NCBI RefSeq assembly: GCF_012563545.1
Contig: NZ_CP050804.1
Coordinates: 62,001 to 126,000, forward strand
Length of the DNA: 64,000 bases
From: Arcanobacterium buesumense
GTDB lineage: Bacteria; Actinomycetota; Actinomycetes; Actinomycetales; Actinomycetaceae
Reading direction: 5' to 3'
Positions 52,912 through 61,025 of this stretch are shown in pieces. The translations under genes were made by a program, and so were the position numbers. Positions within the stretch are counted from its first letter, which is position 1. The number at the start of each line of letters is the position of its first letter. The notes under the pieces were generated by a model. The model made no database searches, was not told where the DNA came from, and was given only the letters and a program-made list of their open reading frames with translations.

Positions 52912-52921
52912 GGGGGGGGGG
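52912..52921 (+). repeat. Poly-G tract (G10) upstream of pilus genes
   Basis: Ten consecutive G lie about 230 bases before the pilus gene start, just before TATAAG. Homopolymeric G tracts near promoters are classic slipped-strand phase-variation elements in other bacteria. No other G or C run of this length was noticed in the window. Confidence 0.7.
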
Positions 52922-53150
52922 TAGGTATAAGGAGATTGTCTGATGTAGGCTGGCTACGTAATTAAAAATTGCTGGAGGTGACTATCGTCCAGTAATAGCC
53001 AACGACTAGGTTTGTGGTTCTACATTACGTGTGGTGTACATAATGCTCTTTGCTGCAGTAGAGTAAATCCACCGTTTTTGGGAATATTTCCTGGTTCTTT
53101 ATCTCATGACTTTTAGTATTTCAGACACTGAGAGCTAGGAAGGAATGCAC

Positions 53151-55898
53151 ATGCAGAGAAAAAAGAGTGGACGCATTAGTGTGAGCTCACTTGTCTGTTC
53201 TCTAGTTTTAGCGCTGATTCCACTTATTGGTGTTCAGAATCTAGCTCAAGCAGAGTCTGAGGGTGGTGAGAATTCAGATATTGCCAGTACTGCAACGGTT
53301 ACTGATACGCCGAAGACAGGCGCTGATTCTCCGACTCCAGCTATAGACGATAGTGAAACGTTGAAAGAGTCAGATGAACCCGAGCAAGCTGATGCTGAAT
53401 CGCCAGAACTGAATGCGGTTGATGACGAAGATTTCTTCGGGCCAGAACCGCTATTAGCTGTGCGTGCTGCTGTTAATGATCCACTTCTCAACGCAGCTCA
53501 TGTCTGTAACGATGGTGATTTCTTCACGCTCGGCTCCCGAGGCGAGGTGCGTTACATTAAATACGATCCAGTATCAAAAACCTCGAAAGTTGTTCAGACC
53601 ATGGATATTCCGTTCGGAACGTTCAATTGGAGCAATAATAACGATGGTGGAATCCCTTCGCCTTCGGGAGCAAATTATCGCCCGAAATTCCCAGGAGGTG
53701 ATGACGCCTACTTCGATGGCTTGGCAGTAAGTGGCGAAAGAATCTTTGCGCTTAGCCAGGAAGACAACAAAAGCGCTGATAAGAACGGCGTCTACGATAG
53801 AGGCGTCGTTATATATGAGTATGAAACCGGGCCGAAGCAGTGGTATGTCCATACCAGAAATGGGCGAGTTGAAAACTCGTGGGGCACGCAAACTTGGGAT
53901 GGCGAAACCATTTATAAGGATCGTGTTCCGCAGGGATCACATGGCATTAATTCATCTCCGATCAAACCAACTTTTTCGCCAGGATACGGGGATACCGACG
54001 AAACTAACACCTTTTCTAAGGCTACTACGAATTTTCTTGCTGGAGCCCTCTACCCCGATGGGACCTATGTGTTCGGTGGAACAACTGGGAAAAGGAATGA
54101 AAAAGACAATACCACTGAGTTTAAAACATTCGCCCGGAAGCCAGACGGTACCATCGTATATCTAGGCCACACCAAGATATCTGCAAGCCACGATAATATG
54201 ACTGGTGATTATGTTGTAGGTGAAAACGGTGATCTCTATATTGCGACCGTATCCCAAACAATTTCACTCTTTGGTCAGCCTGGTACTTACGAGGTGAGTC
54301 TAACCCGCGTAGCTGCTTCAGATATCCGTTCTAGCATTGATAATCCAGTAGCAACGTGGAATCCCGCTAAAAATAACTGGTATAGCTCCGGTAACAGGAT
54401 TTTTAACCATTCACAGAATAATAGGCTGGGCACAACTCCTCGAGAAATAACGAGTGATCCCGTTTTTTCAAACATAACATTCAAAGACACCACGGCGTTC
54501 AAAAAGTTCACTATGGGAGGCTTGAGCGTTTCGTCGACCGGCAAGGTAGTAGTGAGTGTATACGGTACGGAAATAGTTAACTACCAAACTAAAAATACCT
54601 ATACTCGATTCTATCAATTCGATCCCAAAACCGCTGATTCCCAAAACTTTGTTGCTACGGACGCACTATTCGATAACGATAATTACACTCCGATAAATAT
54701 GTGGCAGATTGACGCTGGAAGCTCGAATAAGGGTGTTACAGACATGACTGGCTGCCCTATTCCTCTGCCAAGAGTGTCGTTCAAGGTGGACAAAGACATC
54801 AGCGGTGAACGCTATTCACCTGCGGATCAGTTTGAATTTAGTGCAGCTTTGAGTACGGGTGAAGAGTTTACTGGCGCCACTACTGGTACAACAACAGGTT
54901 CTCGCGAAGTTATCGCGGAACAAAAAGCACCAGTTGGTTCCGTTTTGACGCTAACTGAACGGTTTACCCAAGGTGCAGTGGTAGAAAATTACACGACCAC
55001 TCTTACGTGTCGCGATGAAGCTGGCAAGACACATAACCCGAAGGCCGGAACGACAAACGAATACGAACTTACCGATGCTATTACCGGTGTGTTGACGTGT
55101 ACCTTCGTTAACACAGCTAAACCTAAGCCTACCTATGAGTTCAAGATTCATAAAGTTCTGCAGACCGATAATGGTAATATCGCGGGAAATAATGTCGAGT
55201 TCGGACTCTACCGGGATAATAACGGCACTCGGGGTGCCTTAATCGAAAAGAAGGTAACTAACGCTCAGGGTCATACCTCGTGGACGGGGCTGTTAGCCGG
55301 GCAGTATTGGCTGGTTGAAACCCGTGCTCCGCAAGGATATCTGCCTGTGGCAGATAAGAAATACTTAGTCGATAAAGACACCGTTGTGAACGGCGTCTAT
55401 ACGGCTCCCGATATCGTCAATCTTCCTAATACACCTGGAATTTTGACTATCGAAAAAGTCGACTCCAGTGATGTCACTAGCCACTTGGCTGGTTCGGAGT
55501 GGAGTTTAGAAAAGTTTGCTGGTAACAGCTGGCAACCATATCTCACGATAGTTGACGACGTGTCGGCAGCTATCGGCGCGAACACCGTCGATCGCGATAA
55601 CCGTGCCGGATATCTAAAGGTAGAGAAGCTACCGTTAGGTCAGTACCGTCTGACTGAAACACGCTCACCGGCGGGATATACGTTGCCGGTAGATGCGCAA
55701 CGGATAAAAGAATTTACTGTTACCACTCAAGATTTTCGGTTTGAATACCAGATTCAAAACGAAAGATTCGTCGGTCCGACTCTTCCACTGACTGGCGGTC
55801 TGGGAAGAGATCTATTCCTCTTCGGGGGATATGGCGTGCTCATTGTAGCCGCAACCGTCATGTTGGTGTTTGGGTATAGACGTACAAAAACAAACTAA
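53151..55898 (+). CDS. LPXTG-anchored pilus/surface adhesin (SpaA-type prealbumin repeats)
   Basis: A large secreted protein of about 915 residues. A signal peptide (1 to about 34, ending NLAQAES) leads to an acidic Ser/Thr/Glu linker (35-100) and a beta-rich domain of about 430 residues without a family I recognise, possibly propeller-like; no vWA MIDAS motif was seen. Then come a domain starting VSFKVDKDISGERYSPADQF and two SpaA/prealbumin-like repeats (YWLVETRAPQGYLP; YRLTETRSPAGYTLP). The sorting signal LPLTG lies at about 878-882, followed by a hydrophobic segment and RRTKTN. The ATG at 53151 has AGGA six bases upstream; an ATG six bases earlier abuts it. As first gene of the pilin-sortase set it is the likely tip or minor pilin. 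Confidence 0.88.
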   Translation: MQRKKSGRISVSSLVCSLVLALIPLIGVQNLAQAESEGGENSDIASTATVTDTPKTGADSPTPAIDDSETLKESDEPEQADAESPELNAVDDEDFFGPEPLLAVRAAVNDPLLNAAHVCNDGDFFTLGSRGEVRYIKYDPVSKTSKVVQTMDIPFGTFNWSNNNDGGIPSPSGANYRPKFPGGDDAYFDGLAVSGERIFALSQEDNKSADKNGVYDRGVVIYEYETGPKQWYVHTRNGRVENSWGTQTWDGETIYKDRVPQGSHGINSSPIKPTFSPGYGDTDETNTFSKATTNFLAGALYPDGTYVFGGTTGKRNEKDNTTEFKTFARKPDGTIVYLGHTKISASHDNMTGDYVVGENGDLYIATVSQTISLFGQPGTYEVSLTRVAASDIRSSIDNPVATWNPAKNNWYSSGNRIFNHSQNNRLGTTPREITSDPVFSNITFKDTTAFKKFTMGGLSVSSTGKVVVSVYGTEIVNYQTKNTYTRFYQFDPKTADSQNFVATDALFDNDNYTPINMWQIDAGSSNKGVTDMTGCPIPLPRVSFKVDKDISGERYSPADQFEFSAALSTGEEFTGATTGTTTGSREVIAEQKAPVGSVLTLTERFTQGAVVENYTTTLTCRDEAGKTHNPKAGTTNEYELTDAITGVLTCTFVNTAKPKPTYEFKIHKVLQTDNGNIAGNNVEFGLYRDNNGTRGALIEKKVTNAQGHTSWTGLLAGQYWLVETRAPQGYLPVADKKYLVDKDTVVNGVYTAPDIVNLPNTPGILTIEKVDSSDVTSHLAGSEWSLEKFAGNSWQPYLTIVDDVSAAIGANTVDRDNRAGYLKVEKLPLGQYRLTETRSPAGYTLPVDAQRIKEFTVTTQDFRFEYQIQNERFVGPTLPLTGGLGRDLFLFGGYGVLIVAATVMLVFGYRRTKTN

Positions 55899-55946
55899 AA
55901 CCAACAATAACCATTAGATACACACCGAATTTATTTAGGAGTTCAT

Positions 55947-57440
55947 GTGAAGAAAAATAACGGAGTGAAGCGCCGGGGAGCAATCGTATCCCTCGCTTTA
56001 GCACTCGTCGCACCGTTTGCATTGATCGGAGGTACTGCTTCTGCAGTCCCCGGTGCTGGTGCGGCGCCCGAAGTTGGCAACATCGATACAACGAAACAAG
56101 GTAGCCTTACTGTCCACAAGTATGAAGCACCAGCATGGGATGCGGCTACCTATCCAAAAGATGGTACTGAACTTACAGCACCAGCTGGCGCTAAGCCACT
56201 TGCTGACGTAACCTTCTCAGTAAAGAAGATCAACAATATTGATCTCACTAAAAATGAAGACTGGGCTAAGTTAAAGCCTCTCCAAGCAGCCCCAACTCAA
56301 GCCGACGTCGCTGGAGTTGATGCTACAACGATGACCACCGCTAAAGATGGAATCGCAAAGTTTACTAACCTAGCACCTGGCGCTTACCTCGTTGAAGAAA
56401 CTGCTGCTCCGGAGAATGTCACCAAGAAGGTTGCTCCATTCATCGTAACCGTTCCTTTCCCGGCAACGAATGAAAACTTTGCCAAGTCTGAAAAGGGCTG
56501 GATCTACGACGTTCACGTCTACCCGAAGAATGAAATCACAAACAAGCCTTCCAAGATCGTTGCTACTGATACGCCAACCACCAATGTCGGTTCCGATATT
56601 AAGTGGAAACTCACCGTTCCAGTTCCTCAGATCACCAAGAACTTCACCAAGTTCGTAGTCACTGATCAACTCGATGCTGCAGTTAAGCACTCAGCTAATA
56701 AGTTGCCTTCAGTTACCGTTGACGGTGCTGTACTTGATCCAGCAAAGTACACCGTTACCGGTGGAACAAAGGGTGGCCTTTTGACATTTGATTTCGCCAA
56801 CGCATTTAATGAATTGAATGCTGCTAAGGGTAAGAACATCGTTATCACCTTCTACACCACCGTTGAGAGTGCTCCTACCGATAATATCGTTCCAAACAAC
56901 CTGTTCCAGTTGACCTATAATGATGGTGACGGCAATGACAAGGTCACGCCACCGCCAGTCGATGCGGAGAAGCCAAAGGCTTACTTTGGTGATTTCAAGA
57001 TCAAGAAGGTCTCATCCATTGGTGAGAAGCTCCCACTCAAGGATGCTGAGTTCACCGTTTATGCCTCCGAAGTTGATGCAACTAATAACGCTCACCCAAT
57101 CGAAACTGTAGCTTCGGATGAAAACGGTATTGTCAACTTCTCAAGCTTGTACCGCGGCGCGGCTGCTGATGCAACCAAGGAATACTGGGTTAAAGAAACC
57201 AAGGCTCCTGCTGGTTACAAGTTGAATGAAACCGTTACCAAGATCACCATTACCGCCGATACCGGTAAGAACGATCCTGACACCACAATCGAGAACATTC
57301 CATACCAGCCAGGCGATGTCCCAGATCTTCCATTGACTGGTGCAGCTGGCAAGGTTCTTTTGATCTTCGCTGGTCTCGCAATCTTGTCCATCTCGGTAGG
57401 TACTGCATTCGTTACTCGCCGTCGCAAGACAAACATCTGA
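55947..57440 (+). CDS. SpaH/EbpB-type major pilin, LPXTG-anchored
   Basis: A 497-residue backbone pilin. The signal peptide spans about 1-33. The pilin motif WIYDVHVYPKN has the polymerising Lys194 (W185, YPK at 192-194). E-box-like segments AYLVEETAAP (147-156) and YWVKETKAPAGY support internal isopeptide bonds. The sorting signal LPLTG at 461-465 precedes a membrane segment and RRRKTNI. A class C sortase would join the pilin motif lysine of one subunit to the LPLTG threonine of the next. The start is GTG with AGGAG five bases upstream, 48 bases after the adhesin gene stop. Confidence 0.94.
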   Translation: MKKNNGVKRRGAIVSLALALVAPFALIGGTASAVPGAGAAPEVGNIDTTKQGSLTVHKYEAPAWDAATYPKDGTELTAPAGAKPLADVTFSVKKINNIDLTKNEDWAKLKPLQAAPTQADVAGVDATTMTTAKDGIAKFTNLAPGAYLVEETAAPENVTKKVAPFIVTVPFPATNENFAKSEKGWIYDVHVYPKNEITNKPSKIVATDTPTTNVGSDIKWKLTVPVPQITKNFTKFVVTDQLDAAVKHSANKLPSVTVDGAVLDPAKYTVTGGTKGGLLTFDFANAFNELNAAKGKNIVITFYTTVESAPTDNIVPNNLFQLTYNDGDGNDKVTPPPVDAEKPKAYFGDFKIKKVSSIGEKLPLKDAEFTVYASEVDATNNAHPIETVASDENGIVNFSSLYRGAAADATKEYWVKETKAPAGYKLNETVTKITITADTGKNDPDTTIENIPYQPGDVPDLPLTGAAGKVLLIFAGLAILSISVGTAFVTRRRKTNI

Positions 57441-57474
57441 AAATACTAGCCATTAACTCTTAGTGGCTCCTTCA

Positions 57475-57518
57475 ATCAAGCCTCCAAGATGTGCATACGT
57501 ACTTCTTGGAGGCTTGAT
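57475..57518 (+). terminator. Hairpin between pilin and sortase genes
   Basis: ATCAAGCCTCCAAGA and its exact complement flank 14 bases in the gap between the major pilin and class C sortase genes. No T-run follows, so partial read-through would give more pilin than sortase mRNA. Confidence 0.65.
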
Positions 57519-57550
57519 ATGTAGCTCATCTTTAAAAGGACAGTAAACCC

Positions 57551-58513
57551 ATGCGTCGTGTATATATAGGTAGAATAATCTCAAGTATTCTCGCAATCAT
57601 TGGATTGGCAGTTTTACTTTATCCAAGTGCTGCTGCATGGACTAACCAGTACCATCAATCCAAACTTGTTGGCCTTGTTCACGAACAAGTAAAACACGTA
57701 GAACCAGCCGCACATGAACAAATAGAACAAGCACGGCAATACAACGAAGCATTAACATCAGGTGCTCGACTCGCTCCCAATACGAACATTCCACTTGGCG
57801 ATATTCGACAAACCGAATCAGCTTTAGGGCTTCCAGATTATTTTGATATTCTCAACATTCAAAACTCTGGCATCATGGGAAGAATACTTGTTCCAGCTGC
57901 TGATGTAGATATTCCCATCTACCATGGAACCGATGAAAGTACCCTACTTAAAGGTGCCGGCCACCTCCAAGGCACATCCTTCCCCGTAGGTGGCGTAGGA
58001 ACCCGTTCGGTGATCACGGCACATCGCGGACTCGCCTCCGCAACAATGTTCACCAATCTTGATCGAGTTGAGCTAGGTGACGAATTCACCCTCAACATCT
58101 TCGACGAAGTTCTCGTCTACCGCGTTATAGACGTCAAAGTCGTTGCCCCAGAAGATAGTGAACAAATCAAAGCAGACCCCGATCGTGACCTTGCAACACT
58201 CGTAACCTGTACGCCACTAGGAATTAACTCCCATCGTATCCTCGTTACCGGCGAACGCATCATACCAACCCCAATCGAGAACATCGAAGAAGCCTCCCAA
58301 GACTCATCTCTACCACGATTCCCGTGGTTCGCCGTCTTTTACACAATCTTCTTCATCGTCGCACTAGCCATCATCATTCACTCAATTCGCAAAATTCGTC
58401 AACTAAAAAGTGACGAAGCCACAAGTGAACGCCACGAAACCACTGATCCAAACCAATCTGGAACATCCAACGATCACGAACGATCCGACTCAACAAAGTC
58501 GCAGAGCCTATAA
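57551..58513 (+). CDS. Class C (pilin-polymerising) sortase
   Basis: A 320-residue sortase with membrane segments near both ends (about 7-28 and 253-276). Catalytic residues are His158 in ITAHRGL, Cys220 in TLVTCTPLGINSH and Arg229. The YHGTDESTLLKGAGHLQGTS stretch (125-144) is typical of class C. The usual lid motif DPF/DPW is not seen; the region reads NIPLGDIRQTESALGLPDY. The tail after about 277 is polar. It would polymerise the pilin gene products upstream. The stop lies two bases from the end of the convergent TRIC-family gene. Confidence 0.92.
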   Translation: MRRVYIGRIISSILAIIGLAVLLYPSAAAWTNQYHQSKLVGLVHEQVKHVEPAAHEQIEQARQYNEALTSGARLAPNTNIPLGDIRQTESALGLPDYFDILNIQNSGIMGRILVPAADVDIPIYHGTDESTLLKGAGHLQGTSFPVGGVGTRSVITAHRGLASATMFTNLDRVELGDEFTLNIFDEVLVYRVIDVKVVAPEDSEQIKADPDRDLATLVTCTPLGINSHRILVTGERIIPTPIENIEEASQDSSLPRFPWFAVFYTIFFIVALAIIIHSIRKIRQLKSDEATSERHETTDPNQSGTSNDHERSDSTKSQSL

Positions 58514-58515
58514 AA

Positions 58516-59346
58516 CTATTCCCCGCGCAGATGGCGTGGAATATTACTCGCCTCATCTGGATTCCGGTGCCGAATCCAATGCCGATATTCTCGACCCGCC
58601 TGCGCTACCCCCTTAATATTCGCTTCAGAAACAATATGAGAATCAACAGAATGTTGTTGCGAAACATCGTCGTCAGTAATAAGGCGAGAACGAGAGCGTA
58701 ACCAGCGCAACCGGGCCGAATATTGGCGTAAATCATAAGCATTACGAGGAAGTTGCCAATTAAAACGCCGCGCTAATAATCCAAAAATAGCGCACATAAT
58801 AATCGCTGAGCCCATTCCAGCTTGATACATACCATTATATTGGAAAATAACCATCTGTGTCGCAGCTAATACCGAAAACGTCGCATATAGCGGACTACCA
58901 CCAAAAATAGCTGGAGTACGGTTAACCATAACGTCACGCAACAAGCCACCCATAGTAGCCGTCACTACGCCTAAGAAAATAGAAGGAACCCAATCCAGCC
59001 CTGCACTCAACCCCTTCGATGCACCCGTAGCCGACCAACACCCCAACGCCAGCACATCAGCCAATGACAACATTCGTCGTGACCACTTGCCCTCAAAGGG
59101 AAATAAATAAGACAAAATCGAAGCAGCAAAAGCCCCGCCCAAATACCACGGATCAGTCAATGCCACCGGAAAACCAACCCCAAGCATGACATCACGAGTG
59201 ATACCACCGCCCAATGCAGTTCCGGTACCCAGAACAAGAAAGCCGATCAGGTCATATCTCAGCACACGCGCCAAAGCAGACCCAATCAGTGCGTTAGCAA
59301 TCACTCCAACAATGTCAACAAGACGAAAAAGGCTCTCTGGATCCAT
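58516..59346 (-). CDS. TRIC-family cation channel (UPF0126/YicG-like)
   Basis: A 276-residue membrane protein with two repeats of three or so helices. Family landmarks are LVDIVGVIANALIGSALARV, GFLVLGTGTALGGGITRDVMLG and VTATMGGLLRDVMVNRTPAIF, each with the glycine-rich GGGxxRD that forms the pore in bacterial TRIC homologues. The last 70 residues are a charged soluble tail, longer than in most members. It is likely a K+ or cation channel. Context gives no further clue. Confidence 0.88.
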   Translation of the reverse strand: MDPESLFRLVDIVGVIANALIGSALARVLRYDLIGFLVLGTGTALGGGITRDVMLGVGFPVALTDPWYLGGAFAASILSYLFPFEGKWSRRMLSLADVLALGCWSATGASKGLSAGLDWVPSIFLGVVTATMGGLLRDVMVNRTPAIFGGSPLYATFSVLAATQMVIFQYNGMYQAGMGSAIIMCAIFGLLARRFNWQLPRNAYDLRQYSARLRWLRSRSRLITDDDVSQQHSVDSHIVSEANIKGVAQAGREYRHWIRHRNPDEASNIPRHLRGE

Positions 59347-59395
59347 GACCTCATCCCAAGACGTAAAATAAAAATTTCAACAAATTCCCACTGGA

Positions 59396-60304
59396 TTAAT
59401 CCTCAATCCAAGTCGCCAGCAGTTTAAGCACTTTTTCTGCATCAGCATCGTTACGCAGTGAAAAAACAATCAGATCGAATGTTTGCTCGCGCTGATAAAT
59501 CCACCGCTCCACCGCATTGAGTGCAATCCGTGTAGCGTCGGTTAATGGGAACCCGCCATTGCCAGTAGAAATACCAGGAAAAGCAATAGAACGAATATCG
59601 CCCTTAGCGTGAGCGAGCTCCATACAATTCCAGTAAGCTTTAAACAGCACATCCCGATCACGTTCAGTGACTGTTCCATGCTTAATTGCCGGGCCAGTAG
59701 TATGAATGACATACTTAGCAGGAAGACGATAACCGCGTGTAATAATCGCATCAGCAGGTTTCAAACCATGCCCACCATTAAGTTCACGCACCAAATTTGT
59801 GTCGGTACGCATCCATGGGCCGGCTTGTTCGTGAAGCGTAGAGTCTAAACAGTCATGAAGCGGAATCGGGCAACCATTAAGATCAGGCACAGCCGGATTA
59901 ACTACAGCATCAACAACAAGTTGACGCATATCGCCACGATACAAAACGGTACACGGAGCAGGGCCGTAATCACAATATGGAAGCATATCAGATACACGCC
60001 GTAAATTAGATGCTTCAACTCGGCCATGCTTACCAACTTGACGGTAGAGCAAAGTATTAATTGCCCGAGAAGAAATAGGGTCTAATGGTTTAGCCTCACG
60101 TACCGCGAGTTCGGCTTGTAGCCAGCGAAAGAGACCTTCATCGGTGGATAGATGTGCTAATGAAGATGTGCCGGTGTAGTGTTTTTCGGTAATTCCAGCC
60201 AGTGCAGTCATGAGTAGGTCATAATCCGCCCGAGTATCATTTTTTGGCTCAGGAAAAGGTTCGTCTAGATGAATATCTTGCCGATAATCTGATAGTAGTA
60301 GCAT
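59396..60304 (-). CDS. Zinc-type macrodomain protein (ADP-ribose hydrolase family, altered active site)
   Basis: A 302-residue protein: an N-terminal helical part (1 to about 115) and a macrodomain from TVLYRGDMRQLVVDAVVN to the end. The cysteine/histidine segment NGCPIPLHDCLDS keeps the C-x-x-x-x-H-x-C zinc ligands of zinc-macrodomains from sirtuin-linked operons. The ADP-ribose motif reads VNPAV instead of VNAAN, so the second Asn is missing. PAKYVIHTTGPAIKHG and FPGISTGNGGFP (phosphate loop) are present. No sirtuin, lipoate ligase or GcvH-like gene lies nearby. It may be an ADP-ribose hydrolase with changed activity or a binder only. Confidence 0.8.
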   Translation of the reverse strand: MLLLSDYRQDIHLDEPFPEPKNDTRADYDLLMTALAGITEKHYTGTSSLAHLSTDEGLFRWLQAELAVREAKPLDPISSRAINTLLYRQVGKHGRVEASNLRRVSDMLPYCDYGPAPCTVLYRGDMRQLVVDAVVNPAVPDLNGCPIPLHDCLDSTLHEQAGPWMRTDTNLVRELNGGHGLKPADAIITRGYRLPAKYVIHTTGPAIKHGTVTERDRDVLFKAYWNCMELAHAKGDIRSIAFPGISTGNGGFPLTDATRIALNAVERWIYQREQTFDLIVFSLRNDADAEKVLKLLATWIED

Positions 60305-60362
60305 TGTTTACCTTTCTCGTTACCTTAAGGATACCCGTGTTCGCGATCAAGAGCATGTGAGA

Positions 60363-60368
60363 TAAACT
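60363..60368 (+). promoter_or_regulatory. -10 box TAAACT for a leaderless rnhA transcript
   Basis: TAAACT ends six bases before the rnhA ATG, the same spacing as at 14309. No ribosome site is present. Confidence 0.5.
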
Positions 60369-60374
60369 TAGACT

Positions 60375-60971
60375 ATGACTTTTTCACAACAGCAGTCTTT
60401 GGTTTCGGAATTTCCCGATATTGATCGTTCTTTTTTACTTAACGACGAATCTTCACCGCAACAAGCAACCGTTTTTCGCCTTCCGGAAGGGGCAAAAGAA
60501 ACGCAGCTTGAAAGTCAGGTCGGGCACCCGTCGTCGGCATATGATCTGGTGATCGCAACTGATGGTGCTTGCTCTGGAAACCCGGGGCCAGGCGGGTGGG
60601 CTTTTGTCGATCAAACTTGTGGCTATGCAGTTTCTGGCGGAGCTAAACAAACGACGAATAATATTATGGAATTAACAGCAATGCTGCATGCGTTGCGATA
60701 TGCCGGGGCCGAGCCCAATCTGCTACTTCGAGTGGATTCAAAGTACGTCATCGATTCAATGACGAAATGGGCAGTGGGCTGGCGTAAGCGTGGTTGGCGC
60801 AAAGCTGATGGAAAACCTGTTCTTAATCGAGAACTTATCGAAGAAATACTGAATTTGTATGAGGGGCGCACTGGGCGAACCGACGTCGAGTGGGTTCGCG
60901 GCCACAATGGTGATCCCGGTAATGATCTGGCAGATCGGTTGGCTGTGGAACAGACAGAAAAATACCGTTAA
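60375..60971 (+). CDS. rnhA: Ribonuclease HI
   Basis: A 198-residue type 1 RNase H that removes RNA from RNA-DNA hybrids. The active-site acids are in IATDGACSGNPGPGGW, NNIMELTAM, RVDSKYVIDSM and HNGDPGNDLADRLA (D-E-D-D). The helix and basic loop WRKRGWRKADGKPVLN is present. About 57 extra residues at the N-terminus, without a recognised domain, precede the core. Oligopeptidase B follows 55 bases later. Confidence 0.93.
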   Translation: MTFSQQQSLVSEFPDIDRSFLLNDESSPQQATVFRLPEGAKETQLESQVGHPSSAYDLVIATDGACSGNPGPGGWAFVDQTCGYAVSGGAKQTTNNIMELTAMLHALRYAGAEPNLLLRVDSKYVIDSMTKWAVGWRKRGWRKADGKPVLNRELIEEILNLYEGRTGRTDVEWVRGHNGDPGNDLADRLAVEQTEKYR

Positions 60972-61025
60972 TGCAGGGGAAAAGTGGTCCGAAAAAGCGT
61001 TGGAAGATGACGATAGGGTGAAAAT

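Larger units (their letters stand above)
52503..53150. other. AT-rich 648-base gap before the pilus operon
   Basis: No intact gene. It holds an 11-base direct repeat (ATTCAGGTGTT at 52551 and 52644), a protein-like remnant (52713-52859), a run of ten G (52912-52921), and a likely long leader before the pilus gene. Possible -10 boxes are TATAAG at 52926-52931 and CATAAT at 53039-53044, neither with a clear -35 box. Confidence 0.5.
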
